A stretch of DNA of 64,000 nt from GCA-2401735 sp051252095 (lineage in GTDB: Bacteria > Pseudomonadota > Gammaproteobacteria > Burkholderiales > Methylophilaceae): positions 186,001 through 250,000 of the forward strand of contig JBPOFK010000001.1 of assembly GCA_051252095.1 (NCBI GenBank). Reading direction: 5' to 3'. The notes under the pieces were generated by a model. The model had not been told where the DNA came from. It searched no databases and worked only from the letters and a program-made list of their open reading frames with translations. Within the stretch, counting starts at the first letter, position 1. Each line of letters begins with the position of its first letter. A program made the position numbers and the translations under genes. Positions 1 through 9,231 of the stretch are shown here, in pieces.

Positions 1-1075
1 CATTTTCTAAATCTTTTGGTAGACCAGTAATTTCATCACCTAACTTAGGGGCAGCAGGATAGTTAGCACTTGCCATTACCACACCTAATGCAAAACGTCT
101 GTCCCATTGTGCTTCCGCTTTATCAAGGTTGCCAGCGACAGCTTGCTGCAATAAGGTGAGTAAATCTGATTTTAAGCGCATGAAAATTGGCTGGGTTTCT
201 GGATCGCCCATGCGGCAATTGAATTCGAGTGTCTTAATTGCACCATCTGGGCTTATCATGAGTCCCGCATATAAAAATCCTGTATATGGAATACCATCTT
301 TTGCCATCCCATCAATCGTAGGGCGTATTATCTCGCGCATAGCGCGGGCATGAATTTCTGGCGTGACAACTGGTGCTGGTGAGTAGGCCCCCATGCCCCC
401 TGTATTCGGACCTTCATCTCTATCAAGTAGACGTTTATGGTCTTGGCTGGTGGCAAGCGGTAGAATGTTTTTACCGTCAACCATGACCATGAAACTGGCT
501 TCTTCGCCAGTTAGAAACTCTTCAATAACAACGCGAGCACCAGCATCGCCAAACTTGTTGTCACCTAACATCATGTCAATTGCGTCATGTGCTTCTTTAT
601 CGGTCATGGCAACAACAACACCTTTACCAGCTGCTAAACCATCCGCTTTTATTACGATTGGTGCGCCTTGCTGATTGACGTAATCGTGTGCAGTTTTAGC
701 ATCAGAAAATGTCTCGTAGGCTGCAGTTGGAATGTTGTGGCGCACCATAAAGGCTTTTGAAAAATCTTTTGATGACTCTAATTGCGCGGCAGCTTGTGTT
801 GGACCAAAGATTTTGAGCCCTGCTTTTTGGAAAGCATCAACAACGCCCTCACTGAGTGGCGCCTCAGGACCAACAACAGTTATCGCTATCTTTTCCTCTT
901 GCGCAAACTTAACTAATGCATCAATTTTTGTAATCGGCACATTAACCATATCTAGATTTGTTGCAGTACCTGCATTGCCAGGTGCAACATAGGTTTGGCT
1001 CACTTCTTTATTTTCTGCAATTTTCCATGCCAAAGCATGCTCGCGCCCACCTCCGCCAATAACTAAAACTTTCAT
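1..1075 (-). CDS. purD: Phosphoribosylamine--glycine ligase, C-terminus outside window
   Basis: This enzyme joins glycine to 5-phosphoribosylamine using ATP, giving GAR in the second step of purine synthesis. The gene starts at the ATG complementary to 1073-1075 and runs off the left edge, so about 358 of the usual ~425 residues are visible. The N-terminus MKVLVIGGGGREHA is the family signature, and the ATP-grasp segment KADGLAAGKG lies near residues 143-152. It sits 20 bp downstream of purH on the same strand, so the two are very likely cotranscribed. Identification is firm. The only incompleteness is the window edge. Confidence 0.97.
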   Translation of the reverse strand, partial: MKVLVIGGGGREHALAWKIAENKEVSQTYVAPGNAGTATNLDMVNVPITKIDALVKFAQEEKIAITVVGPEAPLSEGVVDAFQKAGLKIFGPTQAAAQLESSKDFSKAFMVRHNIPTAAYETFSDAKTAHDYVNQQGAPIVIKADGLAAGKGVVVAMTDKEAHDAIDMMLGDNKFGDAGARVVIEEFLTGEEASFMVMVDGKNILPLATSQDHKRLLDRDEGPNTGGMGAYSPAPVVTPEIHARAMREIIRPTIDGMAKDGIPYTGFLYAGLMISPDGAIKTLEFNCRMGDPETQPIFMRLKSDLLTLLQQAVAGNLDKAEAQWDRRFALGVVMASANYPAAPKLGDEITGLPKDLEN

Positions 1076-1095
1076 ATTTTCCCCTGATTTGAAAA

Positions 1096-2682
1096 TTAAT
1101 GACGGAAATGGCGGATGCCAGTAAACACCATCGCTAGCCCACGCTCATCGGCAGCTGCAATCACTTCATCATCGCGCATGCTGCCTCCCGGTTGTATCAC
1201 GCAGCTTGCCCCTGCATCTGCTAGCACATCAACCCCATCACGGAATGGGAAGAATGCATCAGAAGCAACTACTGCGCCTTCTAGGCTTAATCCTGCATGC
1301 TCTGCCTTAATTGCGGCAATTTTAGTGCTGTCTACGCGGCTCATCTGGCCAGCGCCTACACCCAAGGTCATGCCATCACCACAGAATACAATTGCATTTG
1401 ATTTAACATATTTAGCAACATTCCAAGCAAATAACAAATCATCCATTTGTGCAGATGTTGGTTGCTTCTTCGTGACCACTTTTAAGTCTTCCATTTTTAA
1501 TTCATGGATGTCTGATGTTTGTACCAAGATGCCAGAACCGACACGTTTAGTTTCATGCGAATTACGACCTTGTTCCCATGGTGTTTTACCACCTTGTGGG
1601 AGTGCGATTTTTAACACGCGAACGTTCTTCTTAGTGCTCAATATCGCTAAGGCCTCATTGCTATATTCGGGGGCAATTAACACTTCTAAGAATTGTTGTG
1701 AAATCGCTTCTGCAGCTTCCTTATCAACTGGCATATTAAAAGCAATAATGCCACCAAACGCACTGGTTGAATCAGTTTTGAATGCTTTCTGATAAGCCTC
1801 TAAAGCAGTTTTGCCAAGCGCAACACCACATGGGTTTGCATGTTTCACAATGACGCAAGCATTGCTATCAAAGGCTTTGACAGCTTCCCATGCAGAATCT
1901 GCATCATTGATATTATTAAAGCTCAGCTCTTTACCTTGTATCTGTTCTGCCGTGACCAAAGAACCTGGTGCTGGGAATTGATCTTTGTAAAAAGCCGCTG
2001 TTTGATGAGGATTCTCTCCATACCGTAAGTCTTGTACTTTAATAAAACGCGTATTCATTTGTCCCGGATATGCATTTCGAGAACCATCTTCATTAAAGCT
2101 TGAAAGATAATCACTGATTGCGGCATCATAGTTACTGACACGATTAAACGCGGCAACTGATAATGCAAAAGTTGTTTTTTCAGATAATTGGCAGTTATTT
2201 GTTCGGAGTTCATTCATCACCGCAGCATATTGGTTTGCATCAGTTAACACAGCGACGTCTTTCCAGTTTTTGGCAGCTGAGCGCAGCATCGCGGGCCCGC
2301 CAATATCAATATTCTCAATCGCATCTTCAAGTTGACAATCAGGCTTGGCGACTGTTGCTTCAAAAGGGTATAGATTGACCACTAACATATCGATGCCAGG
2401 GATATCTGCATCTTCCATTGTTTGTACATGTGTTGGTAAGTCTCTGCGCCCTAATAAGCCACCATGCACTTTAGGGTGTAGTGTTTTGACGCGGCCATCT
2501 AACATTTCTGGAAACCCCGTGTAATCACTCACCTCTATAACAGGGATAGCATTTTCTTTGAATAATTTTGCTGTACCGCCTGTTGAAAGAATCTCAATGT
2601 TAAGTTGATGCAGGGTTTTTGCTAATTCGACAATACCTGTTTTGTCTGAAACGCTAATCAGCGCACGTTTAATAATGGCCAT
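1096..2682 (-). CDS. purH: Bifunctional AICAR formyltransferase / IMP cyclohydrolase
   Basis: PurH carries out the last two steps of IMP synthesis: formyl transfer from 10-formyl-THF to AICAR, then ring closure. The 528-residue length matches the family. The N-terminal MGS-like cyclohydrolase domain shows STGGT at residues 33-37 and the DGRVKTLHPKVHGG block at 62-75. The larger transformylase domain has RYGENPH and the catalytic VKHANPCG near residues 278-285. It lies between fis and purD, an order common in Betaproteobacteria. The antisense frames across it are shadows. Confidence 0.98.
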   Translation of the reverse strand: MAIIKRALISVSDKTGIVELAKTLHQLNIEILSTGGTAKLFKENAIPVIEVSDYTGFPEMLDGRVKTLHPKVHGGLLGRRDLPTHVQTMEDADIPGIDMLVVNLYPFEATVAKPDCQLEDAIENIDIGGPAMLRSAAKNWKDVAVLTDANQYAAVMNELRTNNCQLSEKTTFALSVAAFNRVSNYDAAISDYLSSFNEDGSRNAYPGQMNTRFIKVQDLRYGENPHQTAAFYKDQFPAPGSLVTAEQIQGKELSFNNINDADSAWEAVKAFDSNACVIVKHANPCGVALGKTALEAYQKAFKTDSTSAFGGIIAFNMPVDKEAAEAISQQFLEVLIAPEYSNEALAILSTKKNVRVLKIALPQGGKTPWEQGRNSHETKRVGSGILVQTSDIHELKMEDLKVVTKKQPTSAQMDDLLFAWNVAKYVKSNAIVFCGDGMTLGVGAGQMSRVDSTKIAAIKAEHAGLSLEGAVVASDAFFPFRDGVDVLADAGASCVIQPGGSMRDDEVIAAADERGLAMVFTGIRHFRH

Positions 2683-2781
2683 AGTTTAACTCTTGTATTT
2701 TAGTGAAATTGTGTTGGCAGTTTATTTGTTGATTTTGTTGTCATTTGTTACTTAAGCAGCTAGAGCGCAATCAGTGAGTGC

Positions 2782-3018
2782 TTAATCAATCTTGTATAGT
2801 GCCATTTTTTTACGCAAAGTATTGCGATTGATACCAAGCATTTCAGCCGCTTTGCTTTGGTTACCACCCACTTTATTGAGTATGTATTCCAGCATCGGCG
2901 CTTCAACACAGCCTAATACCATCTCATAGATAGCATGAGGGGGTTGGCCATCTAAGTGCATAAAGTAATCGTCAAGTGATTCTATAATTGCCTGACTTAA
3001 TTTGCAGTCTTTACTCAT
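2782..3018 (-). CDS. fis: Fis-family DNA-binding protein
   Basis: This is a small nucleoid-associated DNA-bending protein that modulates rRNA, recombination and growth-phase promoters. It has 78 residues, slightly shorter than the E. coli protein. The C-terminal half has the Fis helix-turn-helix, GGNQSKAAEMLGINRNTLRKK. Its start codon overlaps the dusB stop codon by one base (TAATG), so translation is coupled as in the classic dusB-fis operon. The purH gene follows after about 100 bp and may share the transcript. Confidence 0.95.
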   Translation of the reverse strand: MSKDCKLSQAIIESLDDYFMHLDGQPPHAIYEMVLGCVEAPMLEYILNKVGGNQSKAAEMLGINRNTLRKKMALYKID

Positions 3019-4046
3019 TATGCTGCAATAGCCTCTGTAGTATTTGTTGGTTCTTGATCATAAACCAACCGTTCATTTTTAGTTTTTAACTCGGTAAAGA
3101 AATCACTAATTGATTGAAGCTGAAGTTCTGTTGTTTGTAATGTGTTCATATGGTGGCGGAAAGCAGCTGAACCCGAAAGTCCTTTGGTATACCAAGAAAT
3201 GTGTTTGCGTGCAACGCGCATGCCAGTTAATTCACCATAAAATGCATATAAGTCATGCAAGTGCTCTAACATGACAGTATGAATTTCTTCCACAGTTGGC
3301 GGTAACATATGAGAACCAGTTGTTAGGTAATGCTCAATCTCACGGAAAATCCAAGGCCTACCTTGCGCTGCACGACCAATCATTACTGCATCTGCCCCAG
3401 TATAATCTAATACGAATTTTGCTTTTTCTGGGGTTGTAATATCACCATTAGCAATTAATGGTATGTTAATCGCTTGCTTAACTGCTGCTATGGTGTCGTA
3501 CTCAGCGTCACCTTTGTATAAGCAAGCGCGAGTGCGACCGTGCATTGCTAGCGCTTGTATACCAATGTCTTCTGCCATTTTGGCTATTTGCACGGCATTT
3601 CGATTGTCCCTGTCCCATCCAGTCCTGATTTTAAGCGTCACAGGCACGTCTACTGCATTCACCACAGCTTTTAAAATTTGAGAAACAAGTGGCTCATCTT
3701 TCAATAATGCAGAGCCTGCCATTACATTACAAATCTTTTTCGCTGGGCAGCCCATATTAATGTCAATGATTTGCGCGCCATTATCTACATTGTGTTTGGC
3801 TGCTTCCGCCATCATGGCTGGATCAGCACCTGCGATTTGCACAGAAATTGGATCAACTTCACCTTCATGGTTGGCACGTCTAAGCGTCTTTTCGCTACCA
3901 TAAAGCAAAGAATTTGAAGTGACCATTTCAGACACAGCAAGACCTGCGCCCATTTTTTTACATAGCTGACGGAAAGGCCTATCGGTAACACCAGCCATAG
4001 GTGCTACTACGAGATTATTTTTTAGAATATGGTTGCCGATTTGCAT
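3018..4046 (-). CDS. dusB: tRNA-dihydrouridine synthase B
   Basis: This FMN enzyme reduces specific uridines in the tRNA D-loop to dihydrouridine using NADPH. The FMN-barrel N-terminus APMAGVTDRPFRQLC is at residues 15-29. The catalytic cysteine is C100 in INMGCPAKK, and GRAAQGRPWIF is the family phosphate-binding segment. Its 342-residue length is normal. It is the first gene of the dusB-fis(-purH-purD) cluster. The region between it and the TetR-type gene upstream (4047-4136) is short and shows no clear terminator. Confidence 0.96.
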   Translation of the reverse strand: MQIGNHILKNNLVVAPMAGVTDRPFRQLCKKMGAGLAVSEMVTSNSLLYGSEKTLRRANHEGEVDPISVQIAGADPAMMAEAAKHNVDNGAQIIDINMGCPAKKICNVMAGSALLKDEPLVSQILKAVVNAVDVPVTLKIRTGWDRDNRNAVQIAKMAEDIGIQALAMHGRTRACLYKGDAEYDTIAAVKQAINIPLIANGDITTPEKAKFVLDYTGADAVMIGRAAQGRPWIFREIEHYLTTGSHMLPPTVEEIHTVMLEHLHDLYAFYGELTGMRVARKHISWYTKGLSGSAAFRHHMNTLQTTELQLQSISDFFTELKTKNERLVYDQEPTNTTEAIAA

Positions 4047-4136
4047 CTAAACGCTTTATGCGGAAAAGTTGACTATTTTATACGCAAACGGCTTTTGAGG
4101 GAACTAGAAATTAATGTCCTAATGCGAATAAACAGT

Positions 4137-4772
4137 CTATTTTCTTCTCATCTTTATATGGGTGTGTATCAAGGTTTGCGCTTGATTTCTGTATCGGTTG
4201 CCATCGGTATCTTTGACCCACATATGGAGTAGACCAGAAAAAAACAAATGTGTATCTTGTGCATATTGTGCTGCATTAAGTGAATAATTGATTAGCTCTT
4301 TTTTAAGCGCTTTGGTATAGGCTTGCTCTAGCTTATCTACAATGCTTGAACAATTGCTCATGATTTGTTGCATTACTTTTTCGAATTCACCCACATACTC
4401 ACATTTGGTCATCATGATTTCGTAGGTTTGGCGCGTTTCTTGATGGTCACTGAGGACTTGAATGGTGCAAAGCAAAAAATTTTCAATGCGGGTTAGAGGG
4501 TCATTTTCTGGATTGTGCTCTTTGTCTAGGTTGAGTAGTAAAGCATCATCCATGCGATCTATTAGGGGTAAAACAACCTGATCCCGCATCGCGTGTAGTA
4601 AATCGGATTTATTCGTAAAGTGCCAATAAACGGCGCCGCGTGTAACGCCAGCGTGTTTTGCAATTTCTTCTAGACTTGTCTTGCTAACGCCTTTATTAAT
4701 AAATACTTCGCGTGCTGCATTAATGATGCATTGTCGCGTGAGTTCTGCTTCTTCTTTAGTTTTTCGTACCAT
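4137..4772 (-). CDS. TetR/AcrR-family repressor of the RND efflux operon
   Basis: This 211-residue repressor has an N-terminal TetR helix-turn-helix (about residues 29-58, ending RGAVYWHFTNKSDLL), and its ligand domain resembles AcrR/TtgR. The chosen start is the ATG at 4772 (MVRKTKEEAELTR), where AcrR-family homology begins. An open frame continues upstream to 4907, but it would read through the operator and the divergent gene. It is divergent from the RND adaptor gene, and two AcrR-like palindromes lie between them. It therefore probably represses both itself and the pump, with relief by hydrophobic drugs. Function is inferred from family and position. Confidence 0.93.
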   Translation of the reverse strand: MVRKTKEEAELTRQCIINAAREVFINKGVSKTSLEEIAKHAGVTRGAVYWHFTNKSDLLHAMRDQVVLPLIDRMDDALLLNLDKEHNPENDPLTRIENFLLCTIQVLSDHQETRQTYEIMMTKCEYVGEFEKVMQQIMSNCSSIVDKLEQAYTKALKKELINYSLNAAQYAQDTHLFFSGLLHMWVKDTDGNRYRNQAQTLIHTHIKMRRK

Positions 4773-4799
4773 TTTTGTGAATCTTTTGTTAAACCTATT

Positions 4800-4821
4800 T
4801 ACATACATGTGTGTTTGTATA
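4800..4821. promoter_or_regulatory. AcrR-type operator 1
   Basis: An imperfect palindrome with a left arm TACATACA and a right arm TGTTTGTATA lies between the divergent repressor and efflux genes. From memory it closely resembles the E. coli AcrR operator, whose arms are TACATACA and TGTATGTA. The match to a regulator of that family encoded next door makes operator function likely. Binding is inferred. Confidence 0.7.
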
Positions 4822-4826
4822 TAATA

Positions 4827-4846
4827 TACATTCATTCTTGTATGTA
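4827..4846. promoter_or_regulatory. AcrR-type operator 2
   Basis: This second palindrome, TACATTCA-TTCT-TGTATGTA, has arms matching at 7 of 8 positions. It begins six bases after the first palindrome. Its right end reaches the upstream in-frame ATG at 4846, which argues that translation of the adaptor starts further downstream, at 4891. Two tandem sites suggest cooperative or separate control of the two divergent promoters. Confidence 0.65.
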
Positions 4847-4890
4847 TGCAAGAAATCCTTTTAAAAATAACGATAGAGTTCAGAGGCAGC

Positions 4891-6063
4891 ATGTTCAATT
4901 TATACAAGCAATATCAAACAACGTTAACCATGCTCATGATCGCCATGTTTGTTTCGGCATGTGGAGAGAAAAGCGAAGCGCCCCCAGCGATGCAAGCATT
5001 ACCAGTTAGTGTGTTGGAGGTGCAAGCTACAAGTATCCCAATTCAGAAAGAAGCGGTAGCGCAAACAGAAGGCGCTAGAGAGGTTGAAGTTAGACCGCGA
5101 GTTGGTGGAATTTTGCTGAAAAAATTATATGAAGAAGGGACTGAAATTAAAGCTGGTCAGCCAATGTTTTTGATTGACCCTGTGCCATATCAAATGGACG
5201 TGCAGCAAGCCAAGGCAAGATTAGCAGAGCAAAAAGCGCGATTAGTGCAAACGCAAAGAGAAGCGGAGCGATTAAAGAATTTACTAGAAACAAAATCCAT
5301 CAGTCAACGTGAATATGATAATGCCGTATCAGATAACGCGATGGCAAGTGCAAGCTTAAGTCAATACGAAGCAGCATTGCATGAGGCGGAATTAAATTTG
5401 TCGTATACGAAACTTGAGGCACCAGTGGGCGGTATGGCTGAGCGTTTTATTTACTCAGAAGGTACGCTGGTTAGTGCAAACACCACATTATTGACAAAAA
5501 TAGTTCAAGTTTCTCCTATATGGGTTCGTTTTAGCTTGTCAGATTATGAGCTAAAAGAGTTAGGCGGGATGTTGACACGCGATACCGTTAAAAAAATCAC
5601 ATTAATATTACCTAATGGTGAAGCGTTTCCTGAAGAAGGTGATTTAAACTTTTCTGCCAGTCAGATTGATCCAGCTTTAGGAACGCAGCAACTAAGAGCT
5701 GTTTTTAAAAACAAGGACAAGCAGTTGGTTCCAGGACAATTTGTGCGTGTTAGGGTCACCACCGGAAGTCGAGATGGGGTGTTCCTTGTGCCACAAACAG
5801 CAGTGCAAACTGGTGATCAAGGTAAATTTGTCTTTGTAGCAGAAACAGATAAAGACGGTAAAACCATTGCAGCTATTAAACCAATTCAAGTTGGTAGTTG
5901 GTATGGTGAAAATTGGGTGGTACTTGATGGTTTAACCCAAGGTGACAAAGTCATTGTTGATAACTTAATTAAAGTGAGACCCGGTGCACCTATTAAACCA
6001 AAATCAAATTCCGATGCATCTGCCAATGAAACAGATCAGACAGAATCTAACAAAATTATATAA
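4891..6063 (+). CDS. RND efflux periplasmic adaptor lipoprotein (AcrA/MexA type)
   Basis: This membrane-fusion protein bridges an inner-membrane RND pump and an outer-membrane channel. The start at 4891 is chosen because AGAGG lies 6 bases upstream and it places the lipobox MFVSAC at residues 19-24, so C24 would be lipidated. Lipoyl half-domains lie at about 67-102 and 171-200, flanking a helical hairpin at about 103-170, followed by beta-barrel and membrane-proximal domains. It is 390 residues long. It is the first gene of the operon, and the pump starts 18 bp after its stop. Confidence 0.95.
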   Translation: MFNLYKQYQTTLTMLMIAMFVSACGEKSEAPPAMQALPVSVLEVQATSIPIQKEAVAQTEGAREVEVRPRVGGILLKKLYEEGTEIKAGQPMFLIDPVPYQMDVQQAKARLAEQKARLVQTQREAERLKNLLETKSISQREYDNAVSDNAMASASLSQYEAALHEAELNLSYTKLEAPVGGMAERFIYSEGTLVSANTTLLTKIVQVSPIWVRFSLSDYELKELGGMLTRDTVKKITLILPNGEAFPEEGDLNFSASQIDPALGTQQLRAVFKNKDKQLVPGQFVRVRVTTGSRDGVFLVPQTAVQTGDQGKFVFVAETDKDGKTIAAIKPIQVGSWYGENWVVLDGLTQGDKVIVDNLIKVRPGAPIKPKSNSDASANETDQTESNKII

Positions 6064-6081
6064 AGAGTAGGTGAATATCTT

Positions 6082-9000
6082 ATGACCAAGTTTTTTATCA
6101 CTAGGCCAATATTTGCCTCTGTATTGTCCATTATTATTGTGCTTTCTGGTTTGGCAGCTGCATTTCAGTTGCCGGTGGCACAATACCCTGAGATTGCGCC
6201 ACCATCAGTACAAATTACTGCAACGTATCCAGGTGCGAGTGCCGATACGTTGTCAAAAACAGTAGCCGCGCCAATTGAAGAGCAGTTGAGTGGTGTTGAT
6301 AATTTGCTGTACTTCAGTTCTAGTGCAGACTCAAGTGGCACATTGGTCATTACTGCAACATTTGATATCGGTACGGATGTCGATCAAGCGACTTTTAATG
6401 TGAGTAATCGCGTTAATATTGCGACGCCAAGATTGCCCAATGAGGTTCGTCGGAATGGGTTAATTGTCCAAAAACAATCAAACGATATTTTAATGGCGGC
6501 GATGCTCACTTCAACCAATGAAAAACATGATCGTTTATATCTGAGTAATTACGGCACGTTAAATGTGTTAGACGAATTGAAGCGGATTAAGGGTGTTGGT
6601 AGTGCGCGAATTGTTGGCGGACAGGATTATTCAATGCGGATATGGTTGCGGCCAGACCGTATGGCGCAATTAGGCGTGAGTACCAGCGACATTGCAGCGG
6701 CGATCAGCACACAAAACAACCAATATGCCGCAGGCAAAATTGGGCAAGATCCAGCGCCCGATACACAACAGTTGATCTATACAGTGACTGCTAAAGGTCG
6801 CTTAGTGGATCCTGCTGAATTTGGCAATATCATCGTACGCGCCAATGGGCCAAATGGCGTTTTGTACTTGAAAGATGTCGCAAGAATTGAGCTTGGTGCA
6901 CAAAGTTATAATGCGTCATCAGCCTTGAACGGCCAGACTGGCGTTGCCGTTTTGGTATTTTTACAAAGTGGTGCGAATGCGCTTGATACGGCGAGTGCAA
7001 TTAAAGAAAAGCTGAACGAGTTACAAGAAAGCTTTCCAGAGGGGATGACTTATGCCATTCCTTACGATACAAGTGACTTTGTGAGTTCAACCATTGATGA
7101 AGTGCTGCACACTTTTGCAGAGGCATTGGTGTTGGTGGTATTAGTCGTGTTTCTATTTTTACAAAGTTGGCGCGCAACACTTATTCCAATTATTGCTGTT
7201 CCAATTTCATTAATCGGGACATTTGCCGGGCTGTATATTTTTGGTTTCTCAATTAATTTATTGACCTTATTTGCCATGATTTTGGCGATTGGTATCGTGG
7301 TCGATGATGCCATTGTTGTACTTGAAAATACTGAGCGGTTAATGCAAGAGGAAGGTTTGGATCCCTTGCATGCAGCCATTAAGTCAATTGGGCAAGTGTC
7401 AGGTGCTGTTATTGCAATTGTGCTGGTGTTGTGTGCAGTGTTTGTACCTGTCGCATTCCAAGGAGGTATTGCAGGACAGCTTTACCGTCAATTTGCGATT
7501 ACGGTTGCAATTGCCGTTGTCATTTCGGGCGTAGTTGCATTGACATTAACGCCTGCGCTTTGTGCCATGATTTTGAAAAAAGCACATGAGCAAGAAAGTA
7601 CATTCTTTAAGAAATTTAACAGCGGATTTAGTCGGCTAACTCGTTTTTATACCAGTACTGTGGATTTAACATTGCACCATAAAATCATTGGTGCTATTGC
7701 ATTTGGCGGTTTCGTATTGGCGATGGTACTGTTATTCCGCACGGTACCGGGTAGCTTAGTGCCACCAGAAGACCAGGGATATATTATCACTGTCGTGGTG
7801 ATGCCAGATAACGCAACTTTACATCGAACAACTAAAACGACAGAGAGTATTCGTGCGAGTGTCGCTCAGGATTCAGCAGCTGCATCTGAGTTTGCAATTA
7901 ATGGTTTTGAGTTATTTACTGGCGCCAATAAGACCAATGCTGCCACTATGTTTGTGAGAATGACGGATTGGGATGAGCGGAGCGCGAGTGCGGACGATAT
8001 GGTGGGGAGAGTTACAGGTATCGGTATGCAACAATCTGATGGGATGGGTTTTGCCGTTAATCCGCCCGCCATTCGTGGGCTAGGGTCTTCAGGCGGTTTT
8101 GAAGTCTATGTGCAAAGCCAGCGCGATTCTGATCCGATTAAATTGGCACAAGTGATGAATAACTTAATGGATGCCATGCGGCAGGATCCAAAAATAACGG
8201 GCTTGAATAGCTTTTTCCGGCCAACGGTACCACAACTTAAAATTGAAGTAGATGAGGCAAAAGCGATTTCTTTAAATGTCAGTATTGAAGATATTTATGC
8301 CACATTGCAAAGTACGATGGGTCAGTATTATGTGAATGATTTTAATAAAAATGGTCGGACTTACCGAGTGCAATTACAAGCTGAACCGGAGTATCGGATG
8401 CAGCCTGAAGATTTAGGTAAGGTTTATGTACGTAGCCAGCCTACAGCAGAAAATCCATTAGGTAATATGATTCCATTATCAGCTTTAAGCACAGTACAAA
8501 ACGTTGTCGGTGCAGAACAGCTAGAACGCTTTAATGGACTGCTGTCTGCCAAAATTTTCGGCAGTGGCGCTCCAGGTGTCAGTTCAGGCGATGCGATTAA
8601 AATCGTAGAGGATATTGCTGCAGTAAACTTACCTGACGGATATAAAATTGCATGGACGGGTCAAGCCTATCAGGAAAAACGTACAGGTAATGCGGCAATG
8701 GTCGCTTTTGGTTTTGCCATTGTGATGGTGTTTTTGATTTTGGCTGCGCAATTTGAGACCTGGGCGTTACCACTTGCCGTCATTATGGCTGTGCCGTTCG
8801 CACTAACTGGTGCGCTATTGGCAGTGTTGTTCCGTGGTATGCCAAACGACATTTACTTCCAAATTGGCTTGATTACGCTGATTGGACTGGCGGCTAAGAA
8901 TGCGATTTTGATTGTGGAGTTTGCCAGTCAAAAAATGGAAGAAGGCATGCCTGTTGGTCAAGCCGCTTTAGAAGCAGCAAGACTCAGGTTTAGACCAATT

Positions 9001-9231
9001 GTGATGACGTCGATGGCTTTTGTGCTCGGGATAGTGCCGCTCGTGATAGCGACTGGTGCGGGTGCAGCAGCACGCCAATCAATGGGGACGGGCGTATTTG
9101 GCGGCATGATTTTAGCCACTTTTGTTGCAACGATATTTATTCCATTGTTCTTTACTTGGTTAACCGACAGTAAACATGTAAGACATCATGGGCATATTGA
9201 AGGTGAAGAAATTGAAGAGAAGGGCAAATAA
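6082..9231 (+). CDS. RND multidrug efflux pump, HAE1 family (AcrB/MexB type)
   Basis: This is a proton-driven trimeric inner-membrane transporter that exports drugs and other hydrophobic compounds through the adaptor and outer-membrane channel. At 1049 residues it has the size of AcrB. The N-terminus MTKFFITRPIFASVLSI is typical of the family, and the proton-relay aspartates are D408/D409 in VVDDAIVVLE. The periplasmic porter and docking loops and twelve membrane helices are in the usual order. It overlaps the channel gene by one base (TAATG), indicating translational coupling. Confidence 0.97.
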   Translation: MTKFFITRPIFASVLSIIIVLSGLAAAFQLPVAQYPEIAPPSVQITATYPGASADTLSKTVAAPIEEQLSGVDNLLYFSSSADSSGTLVITATFDIGTDVDQATFNVSNRVNIATPRLPNEVRRNGLIVQKQSNDILMAAMLTSTNEKHDRLYLSNYGTLNVLDELKRIKGVGSARIVGGQDYSMRIWLRPDRMAQLGVSTSDIAAAISTQNNQYAAGKIGQDPAPDTQQLIYTVTAKGRLVDPAEFGNIIVRANGPNGVLYLKDVARIELGAQSYNASSALNGQTGVAVLVFLQSGANALDTASAIKEKLNELQESFPEGMTYAIPYDTSDFVSSTIDEVLHTFAEALVLVVLVVFLFLQSWRATLIPIIAVPISLIGTFAGLYIFGFSINLLTLFAMILAIGIVVDDAIVVLENTERLMQEEGLDPLHAAIKSIGQVSGAVIAIVLVLCAVFVPVAFQGGIAGQLYRQFAITVAIAVVISGVVALTLTPALCAMILKKAHEQESTFFKKFNSGFSRLTRFYTSTVDLTLHHKIIGAIAFGGFVLAMVLLFRTVPGSLVPPEDQGYIITVVVMPDNATLHRTTKTTESIRASVAQDSAAASEFAINGFELFTGANKTNAATMFVRMTDWDERSASADDMVGRVTGIGMQQSDGMGFAVNPPAIRGLGSSGGFEVYVQSQRDSDPIKLAQVMNNLMDAMRQDPKITGLNSFFRPTVPQLKIEVDEAKAISLNVSIEDIYATLQSTMGQYYVNDFNKNGRTYRVQLQAEPEYRMQPEDLGKVYVRSQPTAENPLGNMIPLSALSTVQNVVGAEQLERFNGLLSAKIFGSGAPGVSSGDAIKIVEDIAAVNLPDGYKIAWTGQAYQEKRTGNAAMVAFGFAIVMVFLILAAQFETWALPLAVIMAVPFALTGALLAVLFRGMPNDIYFQIGLITLIGLAAKNAILIVEFASQKMEEGMPVGQAALEAARLRFRPIVMTSMAFVLGIVPLVIATGAGAAARQSMGTGVFGGMILATFVATIFIPLFFTWLTDSKHVRHHGHIEGEEIEEKGK

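Noticed and set aside
1115..1792. Open frame antisense to purH
   Set aside because: It lies entirely inside purH on the other strand, has no ribosome site or homology, and its composition follows from the purH codons.
4773..4907. Longer upstream start for the TetR-type regulator
   Set aside because: It would translate both operators and the divergent gene start. Homology begins at MVRKTKEEA (4772).
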